Below are positions 1 through 6,351 of a DNA stretch of 10,864 nt, piece after piece. The notes below the pieces were generated by a model. That model was not told the origin of the DNA, did no database searches, and saw only the letters and a list, made by a program, of their open reading frames with translations. The stretch spans positions 1 to 10,864 of the forward strand of contig DXZL01000044.1 in assembly GCA_019419725.1 (NCBI GenBank), written 5' to 3'. A program made the position numbers and the translations under genes. The stretch's first letter is position 1. Each line of letters begins with the position of its first letter. Source of the stretch: Veillonella sp. (GTDB lineage: Bacteria; Bacillota; Negativicutes; Veillonellales; Veillonellaceae).

Positions 1-57
1 ACTATGAATTGAGTTTATATATTTTTTATTTATATATCTAAAATTAATGAAAAAAAC

Positions 58-77
58 GAGTGAAATATGAGTGAAAT
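58..77 (+). repeat. 9-bp direct repeat GAGTGAAAT, 11-bp period
   Basis: GAGTGAAAT occurs at 58-66 and again, identically, at 69-77 with two bases between. The 11-bp period is close to one helical turn, so a protein could read both copies on the same DNA face. If the promoter at 196-204 is real, the repeat sits roughly 135-155 bases upstream of its start, an activator-like distance. The regulatory role is inferred; only the repeat is seen. Confidence 0.35.
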
Positions 78-195
78 GCGTAAAAAAATACACATAATTA
101 AATGGTAAAAACCTTATATTTACGCGATTTATTCTTAAAGGTTTAATGAAGTTAGCTCAGAACGGTCTGTGTTTATGGAAGAAAGTTTAAAATAA

Positions 196-204
196 TGATA
201 AAAT
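196..204 (+). promoter_or_regulatory. candidate extended -10 promoter for the operon
   Basis: TGATAAAAT has a TG one base before TAAAAT, which matches TATAAT at 5 of 6 positions, giving the TGn extended -10 form. No good -35 hexamer lies 16-18 bases upstream, which extended -10 promoters can tolerate. Transcription would start near 210, giving a leader of about 80 bases that contains the palindrome at 215-243. The AT-rich context makes this a weak call. Confidence 0.3.
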
Positions 205-214
205 GACTTAACCG

Positions 215-243
215 ATTTTTTAGGATTAATAATTCTAAAAAAA
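215..243. repeat. 29-bp near-palindrome, possible operator or leader hairpin
   Basis: The arms 215-228 and 230-243 are reverse complements at 12 of 14 positions around base 229. One mismatch (G224 against T234) would be a G-U pair in RNA. The T run is on the left and the A run on the right, the opposite of an intrinsic terminator. It ends 47 bases before the first start codon and lies just downstream of the candidate promoter. That suits a repressor operator, or a hairpin near the 5' end of the mRNA. Function is inferred. Confidence 0.4.
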
Positions 244-290
244 TAAAGTGTTGTATTGAGTGAGTTGCATGTAAATCAAAGAGGTAAAAT

Positions 291-1034
291 ATGAATAAAA
301 AACAGTATATGATGATGGCCGCATTCTTATGTGCCACAACAACATCCATGGCTGCACCTGTTAATGTAACAGCTGAACAGTCTTACGATTCTAAAATATT
401 ACAAACTGAAGGACACGCACCACTAGAAACTAGTGCATCTGTAGTGAGCTCTGATAAGGTGTATCGTCTACGACAAGGTGATGAACTAACTATTCAAGTT
501 GTACAACAAGCAGATCTAGGTACACGTAATGGTAACGATATTATGTACACTGTTCGTCCTGACGGATATGTATCATTCCCTATGGTGGGACCAGTAAAAG
601 CAGATGGTTTAACCGTCGATGAGTTTACCGCCCAATTACAGCAAGGTTTATCTCGGTACATTATTAATCCGGATATTACTGTAAATGTTACAAAACTCGG
701 AGGAGTTCGGGTATACGTATTCGGTGAGATTAATAAGCCTGGTGCGTATACATTGACTAAGTCTAGTACTGTTATTGATGCGATTGGTGCTGCTGGTAGC
801 TTTAACTGGGATACAGCTAAAAAGAAAATTTACTTAATTTATCAAGACAATCCTGAAAAACCAATTCCTATTAATTTAAATCGCATGTTACAAACTGGAG
901 ATATGTCCGAAAACTATATTATGCGAGAAGGTGATGTTCTTTACTTGACTAAAAATAGTCGTATTAACTTTGCTCGTGATATTGCTCCAATTTTGACTGG
1001 TGCATACATGGTATCACGTATCGGTAAGGATTAA
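291..1034 (+). CDS. Wza/OPX-family polysaccharide export protein
   Basis: Outer-membrane polysaccharide export (OPX) protein, expected to form the exit channel or its periplasmic part for the polymer made by this operon. The 247-residue product begins with a signal peptide: basic MNKK, a hydrophobic stretch at 7-17, then likely signal peptidase I cleavage after Ser-Met-Ala, near residue 21. There is no lipobox, so unlike E. coli Wza it is probably not a lipoprotein. A Poly_export domain spans about 57-134 (YRLRQGDELTI, then RPDGYVSFPMVG). One SLBB domain spans about 139-220 (VYVFGEINKPGAYTL). The last 25 residues could form an amphipathic helix. At 247 residues it is well short of Wza (about 380). 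AAAGAGGT at 278-285 supports the ATG at 291 over the later Met cluster at residues 7-9. It is the first gene of the operon, 36 bases before the next. Confidence 0.92.
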   Translation: MNKKQYMMMAAFLCATTTSMAAPVNVTAEQSYDSKILQTEGHAPLETSASVVSSDKVYRLRQGDELTIQVVQQADLGTRNGNDIMYTVRPDGYVSFPMVGPVKADGLTVDEFTAQLQQGLSRYIINPDITVNVTKLGGVRVYVFGEINKPGAYTLTKSSTVIDAIGAAGSFNWDTAKKKIYLIYQDNPEKPIPINLNRMLQTGDMSENYIMREGDVLYLTKNSRINFARDIAPILTGAYMVSRIGKD

Positions 1035-1056
1035 GGATAGGGTTTATCTCACATAT

Positions 1057-1063
1057 AAGGGGG
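1057..1063 (+). promoter_or_regulatory. ribosome-binding site deciding a TTG start
   Basis: AAGGGGG lies 7 bases before TTG at 1071. No in-frame ATG with a comparable site is nearby, and the first transmembrane segment begins right after this start. The TTG is therefore accepted. Confidence 0.7.
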
Positions 1064-1070
1064 CGTTCTT

Positions 1071-2897
1071 TTGCGTTCATATTTATTACCAGCCATACTA
1101 TTTATTGCCGATATTGCGACGATTGTTATTGTTGCTTTCATTAGTTTATTTATTAGATTTGATGGCTATATAGAACCTCGATATATTGATCAAATGGTAG
1201 ACGCATTGCCAATATTGCTGATTTCGTATATGTTGATGTTCTTGCTTATGCATCTATATACGCGTATTTGGCGTTATGCAGGGATGCGAGAGGTATTGGC
1301 AGTATTTGTCGCTACGACAGTAGGTACAGCAATCTTTTACTCCTCTATGTTTGTATTTGGTAAATCATTACCAAGATCAATCTATTTTATTACTTGGTTC
1401 CTTACAACTGGTGCAGTAGGTATGGGACGTATGTTGCTACATTATGTGGCGCTTCATTATAGCAGTGGTGATGATGGTGAAAGTGGTCAAGTGAATACGT
1501 TGATCATTGGTGCTGGCGATGCAGGGGCAACTATTGCTCGTGAAATTGAACGGTATCATAAGCGCTCTCGTCGAATCATTGGCTTTGTAGATGATGATAT
1601 GTTCAAACATAACCGCCTTATGAATGGCTTTAGAATTTTAGGTAATCGTGAAGATATTCCAATGCTTGTAGCAAGATATAAGGTTGAAGAAATTATCATT
1701 GCTATGCCATCGGTAAAGCGTGATGTTATTCGAGAAATCATGGAAATCTGCTCACCTCTAAAATGTAAAATCAACACATTACCTGGGATGTACCAATTAT
1801 TAGATGATGAGGTTTTAGTATCTCATTTGCATCCTATTTCCATTGAAGATTTATTGGAACGTGATGAGATTCATCTCGACACATCAAAAGTAGAACCATA
1901 TTTAAAAGATAAAGTCGTTCTTGTTACGGGAGCAGGTGGTTCTATTGGCTCTGAAATTTGTCGTCAAGTATTACGGGTTAGACCTAAAAAACTATTGTTA
2001 CTAGGTCATGGTGAAAATAGTATTTATCTTATTCACCAAGAGTTGCGTTCAATTGTAACTGAAGGTACATTGGTTCCCATTATTGCTGATATTCGAGATA
2101 AAAATCAGTTAGACCAAATCTTTACCGATTATGAACCAGATGTAGTATTCCATGCAGCAGCTCATAAACATGTACCGCTTATGGAAATCCAACCGATTGC
2201 AGCGGTGTTAAATAATATTTATGGCACTCGTAATGTGGCAGATGTAGCAGGCGCACATGGTGTTGAGCGCTTCGTTATGATTTCCACAGATAAAGCGGTA
2301 AATCCAACAAGTGTTATGGGGGCTACGAAACGGGTGGCAGAAAAGGTTGTACTTGGTATGAATCACAAGTACGATACAAAGTTTATTACCGTTCGCTTTG
2401 GTAATGTTCTTGGTAGTCGCGGTTCTGTTATTCCATTATTCCGCAAACAAATTGAAGCTGGTGGACCTGTAACAGTTACAGATCCTGAAATGACTCGTTA
2501 CTTTATGACTATTCCAGAAGCAAGCCAACTTGTATTACAAGCTGGTGCAATGGGAAATGGTGGTGAAGTGTTCTTATTAGATATGGGTGAACCAGTAAAA
2601 ATTGTTGATTTAGCGAAAAATATGATTCGTCTGTCTGGATTTGAGCCTGATAAAGATATTCGCATTGAGTTTACTGGTTTGCGTCCAGGTGAAAAGCTAT
2701 ATGAAGAATTATTAACTGCTGAAGAAGGTACTAATACAACTACACATAAGAAAATCTTTGAAGCTGCCTTAGAAGATGTAAATCAAGAATGGTTAAGCCG
2801 TGAAATTGATCGCTTTGAAACATGTAAATCTGACTTGGATGTAATCAATGTATTACAAGACATCGTTCCTACATATCATCCAAATCATAATGTATAA
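1071..2897 (+). CDS. membrane-bound UDP-HexNAc 4,6-dehydratase (WbpM/PglF/CapD family)
   Basis: Nucleoside-diphosphate-sugar dehydratase of the long, membrane-anchored WbpM/PglF/FlaA1-like type. It is expected to turn UDP-GlcNAc into a 4-keto-6-deoxy sugar. The 608 residues match the usual length of the long form. About four transmembrane segments lie within residues 5-125. A first Rossmann-like domain follows (GAGDAG at 147-152). The catalytic SDR domain begins at 282 (VLVTGAGGSIGSE, nucleotide-binding TGAGGSIG 286-293). The active-site region reads STDKAVNP at 405-412 and then SVMGATK, with Met416 in place of the usual SDR Tyr and Lys420. That is the SMK-type triad of this family. GLRPGEKLYEELL near 536-548 is also typical. 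It starts at TTG with a strong upstream site. Known partners are PLP aminotransferases acting on the 4-keto group, and one follows at 5152. The exact stereochemistry of the product (with or without C5 inversion) cannot be read here. Confidence 0.93.
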   Translation: MRSYLLPAILFIADIATIVIVAFISLFIRFDGYIEPRYIDQMVDALPILLISYMLMFLLMHLYTRIWRYAGMREVLAVFVATTVGTAIFYSSMFVFGKSLPRSIYFITWFLTTGAVGMGRMLLHYVALHYSSGDDGESGQVNTLIIGAGDAGATIAREIERYHKRSRRIIGFVDDDMFKHNRLMNGFRILGNREDIPMLVARYKVEEIIIAMPSVKRDVIREIMEICSPLKCKINTLPGMYQLLDDEVLVSHLHPISIEDLLERDEIHLDTSKVEPYLKDKVVLVTGAGGSIGSEICRQVLRVRPKKLLLLGHGENSIYLIHQELRSIVTEGTLVPIIADIRDKNQLDQIFTDYEPDVVFHAAAHKHVPLMEIQPIAAVLNNIYGTRNVADVAGAHGVERFVMISTDKAVNPTSVMGATKRVAEKVVLGMNHKYDTKFITVRFGNVLGSRGSVIPLFRKQIEAGGPVTVTDPEMTRYFMTIPEASQLVLQAGAMGNGGEVFLLDMGEPVKIVDLAKNMIRLSGFEPDKDIRIEFTGLRPGEKLYEELLTAEEGTNTTTHKKIFEAALEDVNQEWLSREIDRFETCKSDLDVINVLQDIVPTYHPNHNV

Positions 2898-2939
2898 CAA
2901 TTTAGTTACAATCATTTATTTAGAGCTGTAGTCTACGTG

Positions 2940-2976
2940 AGAGGGAGATATACAGTAACTATTCCTTAGAGGGAGA
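2940..2976 (+). repeat. duplicated AGAGGGAGA in the 120-base gap before the co-polymerase gene
   Basis: AGAGGGAGA is present at 2940-2948 and 2968-2976, starts 28 bases apart, inside the non-coding stretch 2898-3017. Both look like strong ribosome-binding sequences, but neither leads to a convincing ATG. The second is followed by ACCCT, so AGGG (2970-2973) could pair with CCCT (2979-2982) in a small 4-bp hairpin. The gap is the longest inside the operon. It might hold a leader or regulatory element for the downstream genes; function is unknown. Confidence 0.3.
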
Positions 2977-3003
2977 GACCCTGTTGTTTGTATACTTTCA
3001 CAG

Positions 3004-3010
3004 AAAGGGG
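3004..3010 (+). promoter_or_regulatory. ribosome-binding site deciding the GTG start of the co-polymerase
   Basis: AAAGGGG sits 7 bases before GTG at 3018, ideal spacing. An alternative TTG at 2988 in the same frame would add ten residues (MYTFTERGIW). Its best site, AGAGGGAGA, ends 11 bases before it, and the added residues do not look like Wzz N-termini. The GTG is preferred. Confidence 0.65.
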
Positions 3011-3017
3011 TATATGG

Positions 3018-4463
3018 GTGGAACAAATTATTGATTTAAAAGAGGTCGGTAGAGTCCTCGTTAAACGACGTCGTAAGATTATCAATATTACGGTAGCATG
3101 TATAGTATTGGGTGGTGCATATGCTTTCCTAGCACCATCTACATATCAATCTACATCTATGTTGCGCATTAAACAATCTCAAGGATTAAGTAATTCTGTT
3201 TTATCAAGTACTAATGGTTACTCTGACTCTATGGCGCGTCAATTGATGAATACAGATGCTGAAATTTTAAAGAGTCGTAATGTTGTAGAACCTGTTATTG
3301 CAGCGATTGAAGATCCAGAAGGAACAGGTAAAGCACCTACATACGAAGAGTTTGTTAAAACACGTATTGAAACAAAACCATATAAAGAAACTGAATTATT
3401 ACAAGTTAGTGTAACTGGTAAAAGTCCAGAACAAGCACAAGAGGCTAATCAATTATTAATTGATACATTCTTAAAGCGCTTGGCAGATATTTCCCATGTT
3501 GAGCAACGGACGACACGCGAATTTTTACAAAAACGTGTGGTAACTGCAAAAGAAGAATTGGGTCAAGCAGAAAAGAAATTACAACAATTCCAAGTGGACA
3601 ATAAGGTATATTCCACGGCGGATCAAATGAAGGGGCTAACAGATAAGATTACCCTTATTGATCGTGAGAAAGCTCAAAACCAATTGGATTTGGAAACGGC
3701 GCAAGCAGCTTTAGGCAGTATTAATGAGCAATTAGGCTCTGCAGGTAAAAGTATTGCTGATAGTGCAACTGTTCAAGCATATAAAGGACAATTAGCTGAC
3801 TTAGAATCTCGTAAGGCCTCCTATGTTGGTAAATATACTGATGAGCATCCGGCAATGAAAGAGATTAACCAACAAATCGAAGAAGCTAAGAGTGGTTTAA
3901 ATGCTGAAATTAATGCTATTGCATCCCAACAAGCTCCATCTAGTAACTCTGCACAGCAAGGTTTGTTAGCAGATAAATTCAGAAATGAAGCGGCTTTAGC
4001 TGTAGCACAAGGTAAAGAATCTACATTAGCTGAACTTGATAAAGAAAATGAGGAAGCTATAAAAGGTTTGCCTGAAAAAGAACGTGGCTATATCCAGGCA
4101 AAACGTGATGTTGATGTAGCCCAAGACATTTACGAAATGCTATCTAAGCGTTTGGAAGAAGCTAAAGTAGCTGAAGTAATGGTACCAAATGAAGTTCAAA
4201 TTGTAGATGCTCCTACATTGCCAGAAAAGGCTATTGCACCTCGTAAAATCCTTATTTTATTAGGCTCTGCAATTTTGGGTATTATCCTAGGCTGCCTTTA
4301 CACATTGGGTCAGTTCTTCTGCAACCGCAAGGTTCAATCTGTACAAGAAATCAATGATATTCTTGGCATTGAAAATTTAGGTGTCATTCCAAATCATGAA
4401 GAAAAGGAATATGAAGAACCAAGCAATCGTATAGTAGCATTGTGGCGTAAAGTGAGAGGTTAA
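3018..4463 (+). CDS. Wzz/GumC-type polysaccharide co-polymerase (chain-length determinant)
   Basis: Inner-membrane polysaccharide co-polymerase expected to set chain length and link polymerisation to the OPX exit protein. Numbered from GTG 3018 (481 residues), it opens with VEQIIDLKEVGRVLVKRRRK, the usual cytosolic Wzz start. TM1 follows at about 21-39 (ending ..AYAFLAP). The Wzz domain covers about 5-95. The periplasmic part is long, with predicted coiled coil around 160-240 and YTDEHPAMKEINQQI near 273-287, typical of GumC/Wzc proteins. A GNVR-like segment (PEKERGYIQAKRD, about 352-364) leads to TM2 at about 411-433. The 48-residue cytosolic tail includes INDILGIENLGVIP, the linker that in Wzc runs on into the kinase domain. 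Here the reading frame stops and the P-loop protein is encoded separately one base later, as in CpsC/CpsD or CapA/CapB pairs. The periplasmic domain is longer than in short Firmicute CpsC proteins and resembles diderm Wzc, which suits export through an outer membrane. Confidence 0.9.
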   Translation: MEQIIDLKEVGRVLVKRRRKIINITVACIVLGGAYAFLAPSTYQSTSMLRIKQSQGLSNSVLSSTNGYSDSMARQLMNTDAEILKSRNVVEPVIAAIEDPEGTGKAPTYEEFVKTRIETKPYKETELLQVSVTGKSPEQAQEANQLLIDTFLKRLADISHVEQRTTREFLQKRVVTAKEELGQAEKKLQQFQVDNKVYSTADQMKGLTDKITLIDREKAQNQLDLETAQAALGSINEQLGSAGKSIADSATVQAYKGQLADLESRKASYVGKYTDEHPAMKEINQQIEEAKSGLNAEINAIASQQAPSSNSAQQGLLADKFRNEAALAVAQGKESTLAELDKENEEAIKGLPEKERGYIQAKRDVDVAQDIYEMLSKRLEEAKVAEVMVPNEVQIVDAPTLPEKAIAPRKILILLGSAILGIILGCLYTLGQFFCNRKVQSVQEINDILGIENLGVIPNHEEKEYEEPSNRIVALWRKVRG

Positions 4464-4464
4464 T

Positions 4465-5076
4465 ATGATTAGACTAATTTCTAATGAGCGTGGTGATACA
4501 CCACTTGTAGAAGCATATCGTACATTGCGTAGCAATTTACAATACGTATGTAATCAACATAAATGTAAGATCATTTGTATCACCGCTGCTACTAGTGGAG
4601 AAGGTACCTCTGAGGTAGCGGCTAATACGGCATTAGCTTTATCGAAGAATAATAACAAAGTTCTTTTGGTAGATGGTAATTTACGTAATCCAGTTCAGCA
4701 TGTAGCATTCAACGTGCAAAATAAAGGTCTTACTAATGCAGTTATTATGGATGAAGATTTGACGATTCATCGCAATATTGTTCCTCATTTAGATGTGCTT
4801 ACTGCTGGTGAAGTAGTTAGCCATCCTTCAGAGGTAGTTGATTCAAGTAAATTATCTACAATATGGGATTATATCCGCGACGAATATGATGTAGTTATCA
4901 TTGATACACCACCAGTATTAGATGTTACGGATGCCATTGTATTAGCTGAAAAATCTGATGGTGTCATGCTTGTTGTTAAAAATGAAGTAGCAAGTCCTAA
5001 AGATTTAATAGAAGCTAAGAAACGACTTACTCAAGTTGGAATTCCTTTACTAGGTTCTATCATCATTGATGTGTAG
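4465..5076 (+). CDS. CpsD/CapB-family P-loop protein with degenerate kinase motifs
   Basis: Homologue of bacterial tyrosine kinases (BY-kinases) that partner Wzz-type co-polymerases; 203 residues, cytosolic. Family features seen: EAYRTLRSNLQY (16-27), the contact and autophosphorylation region; ICITAATSGEG (37-47) leading into the P-loop; VLLVDGNLRNP (66-76) at Walker A'; VVIIDTPP (143-150) as an intact Walker B; and a LLGSIIIDV end. The catalytic motifs are broken. Walker A reads GEGTSE where GEGKST is usual, so Thr48 replaces the ATP-binding Lys and Glu50 replaces Thr. Walker A' reads DGN instead of DxD (Asn72). No tyrosine follows Tyr141, so the C-terminal Tyr cluster is missing. Seen: the substitutions. 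Inferred: it is a pseudokinase or a purely structural regulator of the co-polymerase. The ATG lies one base after the previous stop, with AGAGGT (4455-4460) inside the upstream gene, so the pair is probably translationally coupled. Confidence 0.88.
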   Translation: MIRLISNERGDTPLVEAYRTLRSNLQYVCNQHKCKIICITAATSGEGTSEVAANTALALSKNNNKVLLVDGNLRNPVQHVAFNVQNKGLTNAVIMDEDLTIHRNIVPHLDVLTAGEVVSHPSEVVDSSKLSTIWDYIRDEYDVVIIDTPPVLDVTDAIVLAEKSDGVMLVVKNEVASPKDLIEAKKRLTQVGIPLLGSIIIDV

Positions 5077-5094
5077 TCAATAATTTAATATATA
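5066..5094 (+). promoter_or_regulatory. weak candidate internal promoter before the aminotransferase
   Basis: TTGATG (5066-5071) and TATATA (5089-5094) are spaced by 17 bases, each matching the sigma-70 consensus at 4 of 6 positions. They straddle the stop of the CpsD-like gene and the 75-base AT-rich gap before the aminotransferase. This could give the sugar-specific half of the operon its own transcription, but a chance match is quite possible. Confidence 0.2.
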
Positions 5095-5138
5095 TTCCAT
5101 TAGATAAATCAAGCGTATCGACAAGGTACAGAAAGTAA

Positions 5139-5146
5139 TGAGGTGA
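5139..5146 (+). promoter_or_regulatory. ribosome-binding site deciding the ATG at 5152
   Basis: TGAGGTGA is complementary to the 16S tail, and its GAGG core ends 8 bases before ATG 5152. Two in-frame starts further upstream, GTG 5143 and ATG 5146, overlap this site and cannot use it. The protein therefore most likely begins MKINFSPP at 5152. Confidence 0.7.
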
Positions 5147-5151
5147 TGTAT

Positions 5152-6351
5152 ATGAAAATTAATTTTTCCCCTCCTGATATTACAGAGTTAGAAATCAATG
5201 AAGTTGTTGAAGCCTTAAAGAGTGGTTGGATTACAACTGGACCGCGTACTAAAGAATTGGAAAAAAAGATTGCGGCACAATTAGGTACACCTAAAGCTGT
5301 TTGTTTAAACTCTGCTACCGCGGCGCTTGAAATGTCTCTCCGTGTATTAGGTATTGGACCTGGCGATGAAGTTATTACCAGTGCCTATTCCTATACTGCT
5401 AGTGCAAGTCCTGTTGTTCATGTAGGGGCTACACTAGTTATTGTAGATACCCAAAAAGATTCATTTGAAATGGATTATGATGCAGTGGCTCGTGCTATTA
5501 CACCAAAAACAAAGGCAATCATTCCTGTAGATATTGCAGGGGTGCCTTGTGATTATGACCGTTTACGCTCTATTGTAAAAGAAAAGAAATCGCTATTTAC
5601 ACCTGCCAATGATATTCAAAAAGCATTGGCACATATTCCTATCGTAGCGGACTGTGCCCATTCCTTTGGTGCTTCATACAAAGGTATACCAACTGGTAAT
5701 GTAGCTGATTTTAGTAGTTTTTCCTTCCACGCAGTAAAGAACTTTACGACTGCCGAAGGGGGCTGTGCTACATGGCGACATATAGATGGTATTGATGATG
5801 AAGTCATTTATAAGCAATTCCAATTATTATCTTTGCATGGACAAGATAAGGACGCCCTTGCTAAGACAAAGGCTGGTGCATGGGAATACGATATTAAGGG
5901 TACATATTATAAATGTAATATGACCGACATTATGGCGGCTATTGGTTTGGCTCAATTTGAAAGATACCCAAAACTGTTAGCACGACGTAAGGAAATCATC
6001 GCAGCTTATGATGCAGGTTTAAAAGATTTACCTGTTACAGTATTAAGTCACTATACTGATGATCATCAAAGTAGTGGTCATTTGTACTTAGTTCGCTTAG
6101 ATGGACGTGATGCAGAATACCGTAACAAGGTAATTGAAGCTATGGCTGAAGCTGGTATTGCAACCAATGTTCACTATAAGCCAATTCCTATGCATACGGC
6201 TTATAAGAACTTAGGATTTACCATTGATGATTATCCAAATGCTTATAATCAATTTAAAAATGAAATCACATTGCCTCTTCATACATTGCTAACGAACGAA
6301 GAAGTGCAATATATCATTGAAACATTTAAAAGGATTATTACCGAATGTTAG
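5152..6351 (+). CDS. DegT/DnrJ/EryC1/StrS-family PLP-dependent sugar aminotransferase
   Basis: Expected to add an amino group to the 4-keto sugar made by the dehydratase at 1071, giving a UDP-4-amino-4,6-dideoxy-HexNAc, as PglE or PseC do. The 399 residues from ATG 5152 match the family. Features, in numbering from 5152: the N-terminal SGWITTGP (25-32); NSATAALEMSLR (53-64) for PLP phosphate binding; ADCAHSFGA (166-174), with Asp167 for the pyridine nitrogen and His170; and SFHAVKNFTTAEGG, where Lys196 should form the Schiff base. An insertion of about 20 residues before the Asp motif (near 143-162) is somewhat longer than in minimal members. The C-terminal THVHYKP-like motif appears as NVHYKPIP. 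The last codons overlap the next gene by 7 bases, so the two are coupled. Which 4-keto isomer it uses cannot be told from sequence by eye. Confidence 0.92.
   Translation: MKINFSPPDITELEINEVVEALKSGWITTGPRTKELEKKIAAQLGTPKAVCLNSATAALEMSLRVLGIGPGDEVITSAYSYTASASPVVHVGATLVIVDTQKDSFEMDYDAVARAITPKTKAIIPVDIAGVPCDYDRLRSIVKEKKSLFTPANDIQKALAHIPIVADCAHSFGASYKGIPTGNVADFSSFSFHAVKNFTTAEGGCATWRHIDGIDDEVIYKQFQLLSLHGQDKDALAKTKAGAWEYDIKGTYYKCNMTDIMAAIGLAQFERYPKLLARRKEIIAAYDAGLKDLPVTVLSHYTDDHQSSGHLYLVRLDGRDAEYRNKVIEAMAEAGIATNVHYKPIPMHTAYKNLGFTIDDYPNAYNQFKNEITLPLHTLLTNEEVQYIIETFKRIITEC

Larger units (their letters stand above)
1..290. other. AT-rich intergenic leader upstream of the polysaccharide operon
   Basis: No credible protein-coding gene or RNA gene is visible in this stretch. 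It is strongly AT-rich, with runs of A and T. It holds a 9-bp direct repeat (58-77), a possible extended -10 promoter (196-204) and a near-perfect palindrome (215-243), each listed separately. A weaker promoter-like pair lies at TTTACG 119-124 and TTTAAT 142-147, 17 bases apart. Another is TTGAGT 9-14 followed by TATATA 31-36. In DNA this AT-rich such matches arise by chance, so none is firm. The stretch is presumed to be the control region of the operon starting at 291. Confidence 0.6.

Noticed and set aside
67..108. 13-residue open frame MSEMRKKIHIIKW
   Set aside because: No proper ribosome-binding site, and A-rich DNA gives Lys/Ile codons by chance.
151..160. GTTAGCTCAG, resembling a tRNA D-arm
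   Set aside because: No acceptor stem, anticodon arm or T-arm can be placed around it; the flanks are A/T runs.
119..175. JUMPStart/ops-like element for RfaH-type antitermination
   Set aside because: The GGCGGTAGCGT core is absent; the vague AGCTCAG similarity is not enough.
146..190. 14-residue open frame with AAAGG upstream, a possible leader peptide
   Set aside because: The site is only 4 bases from the ATG, the peptide has no regulatory codon run, and it would lie upstream of the better promoter candidate at 196-204.
1556..1777. Minus-strand open frame of 73 codons
   Set aside because: Lies entirely inside the dehydratase gene, shows no recognisable motif, and the + strand frame has clear conserved active-site motifs.
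2988..3017. TTG at 2988 as start of the co-polymerase
   Set aside because: GTG 3018 has AAAGGGG at ideal spacing, and the resulting N-terminus fits Wzz proteins better.
5616..5807. Minus-strand open frame of 63 codons
   Set aside because: Sits opposite the PLP-lysine region of the aminotransferase gene; a shadow of real coding.
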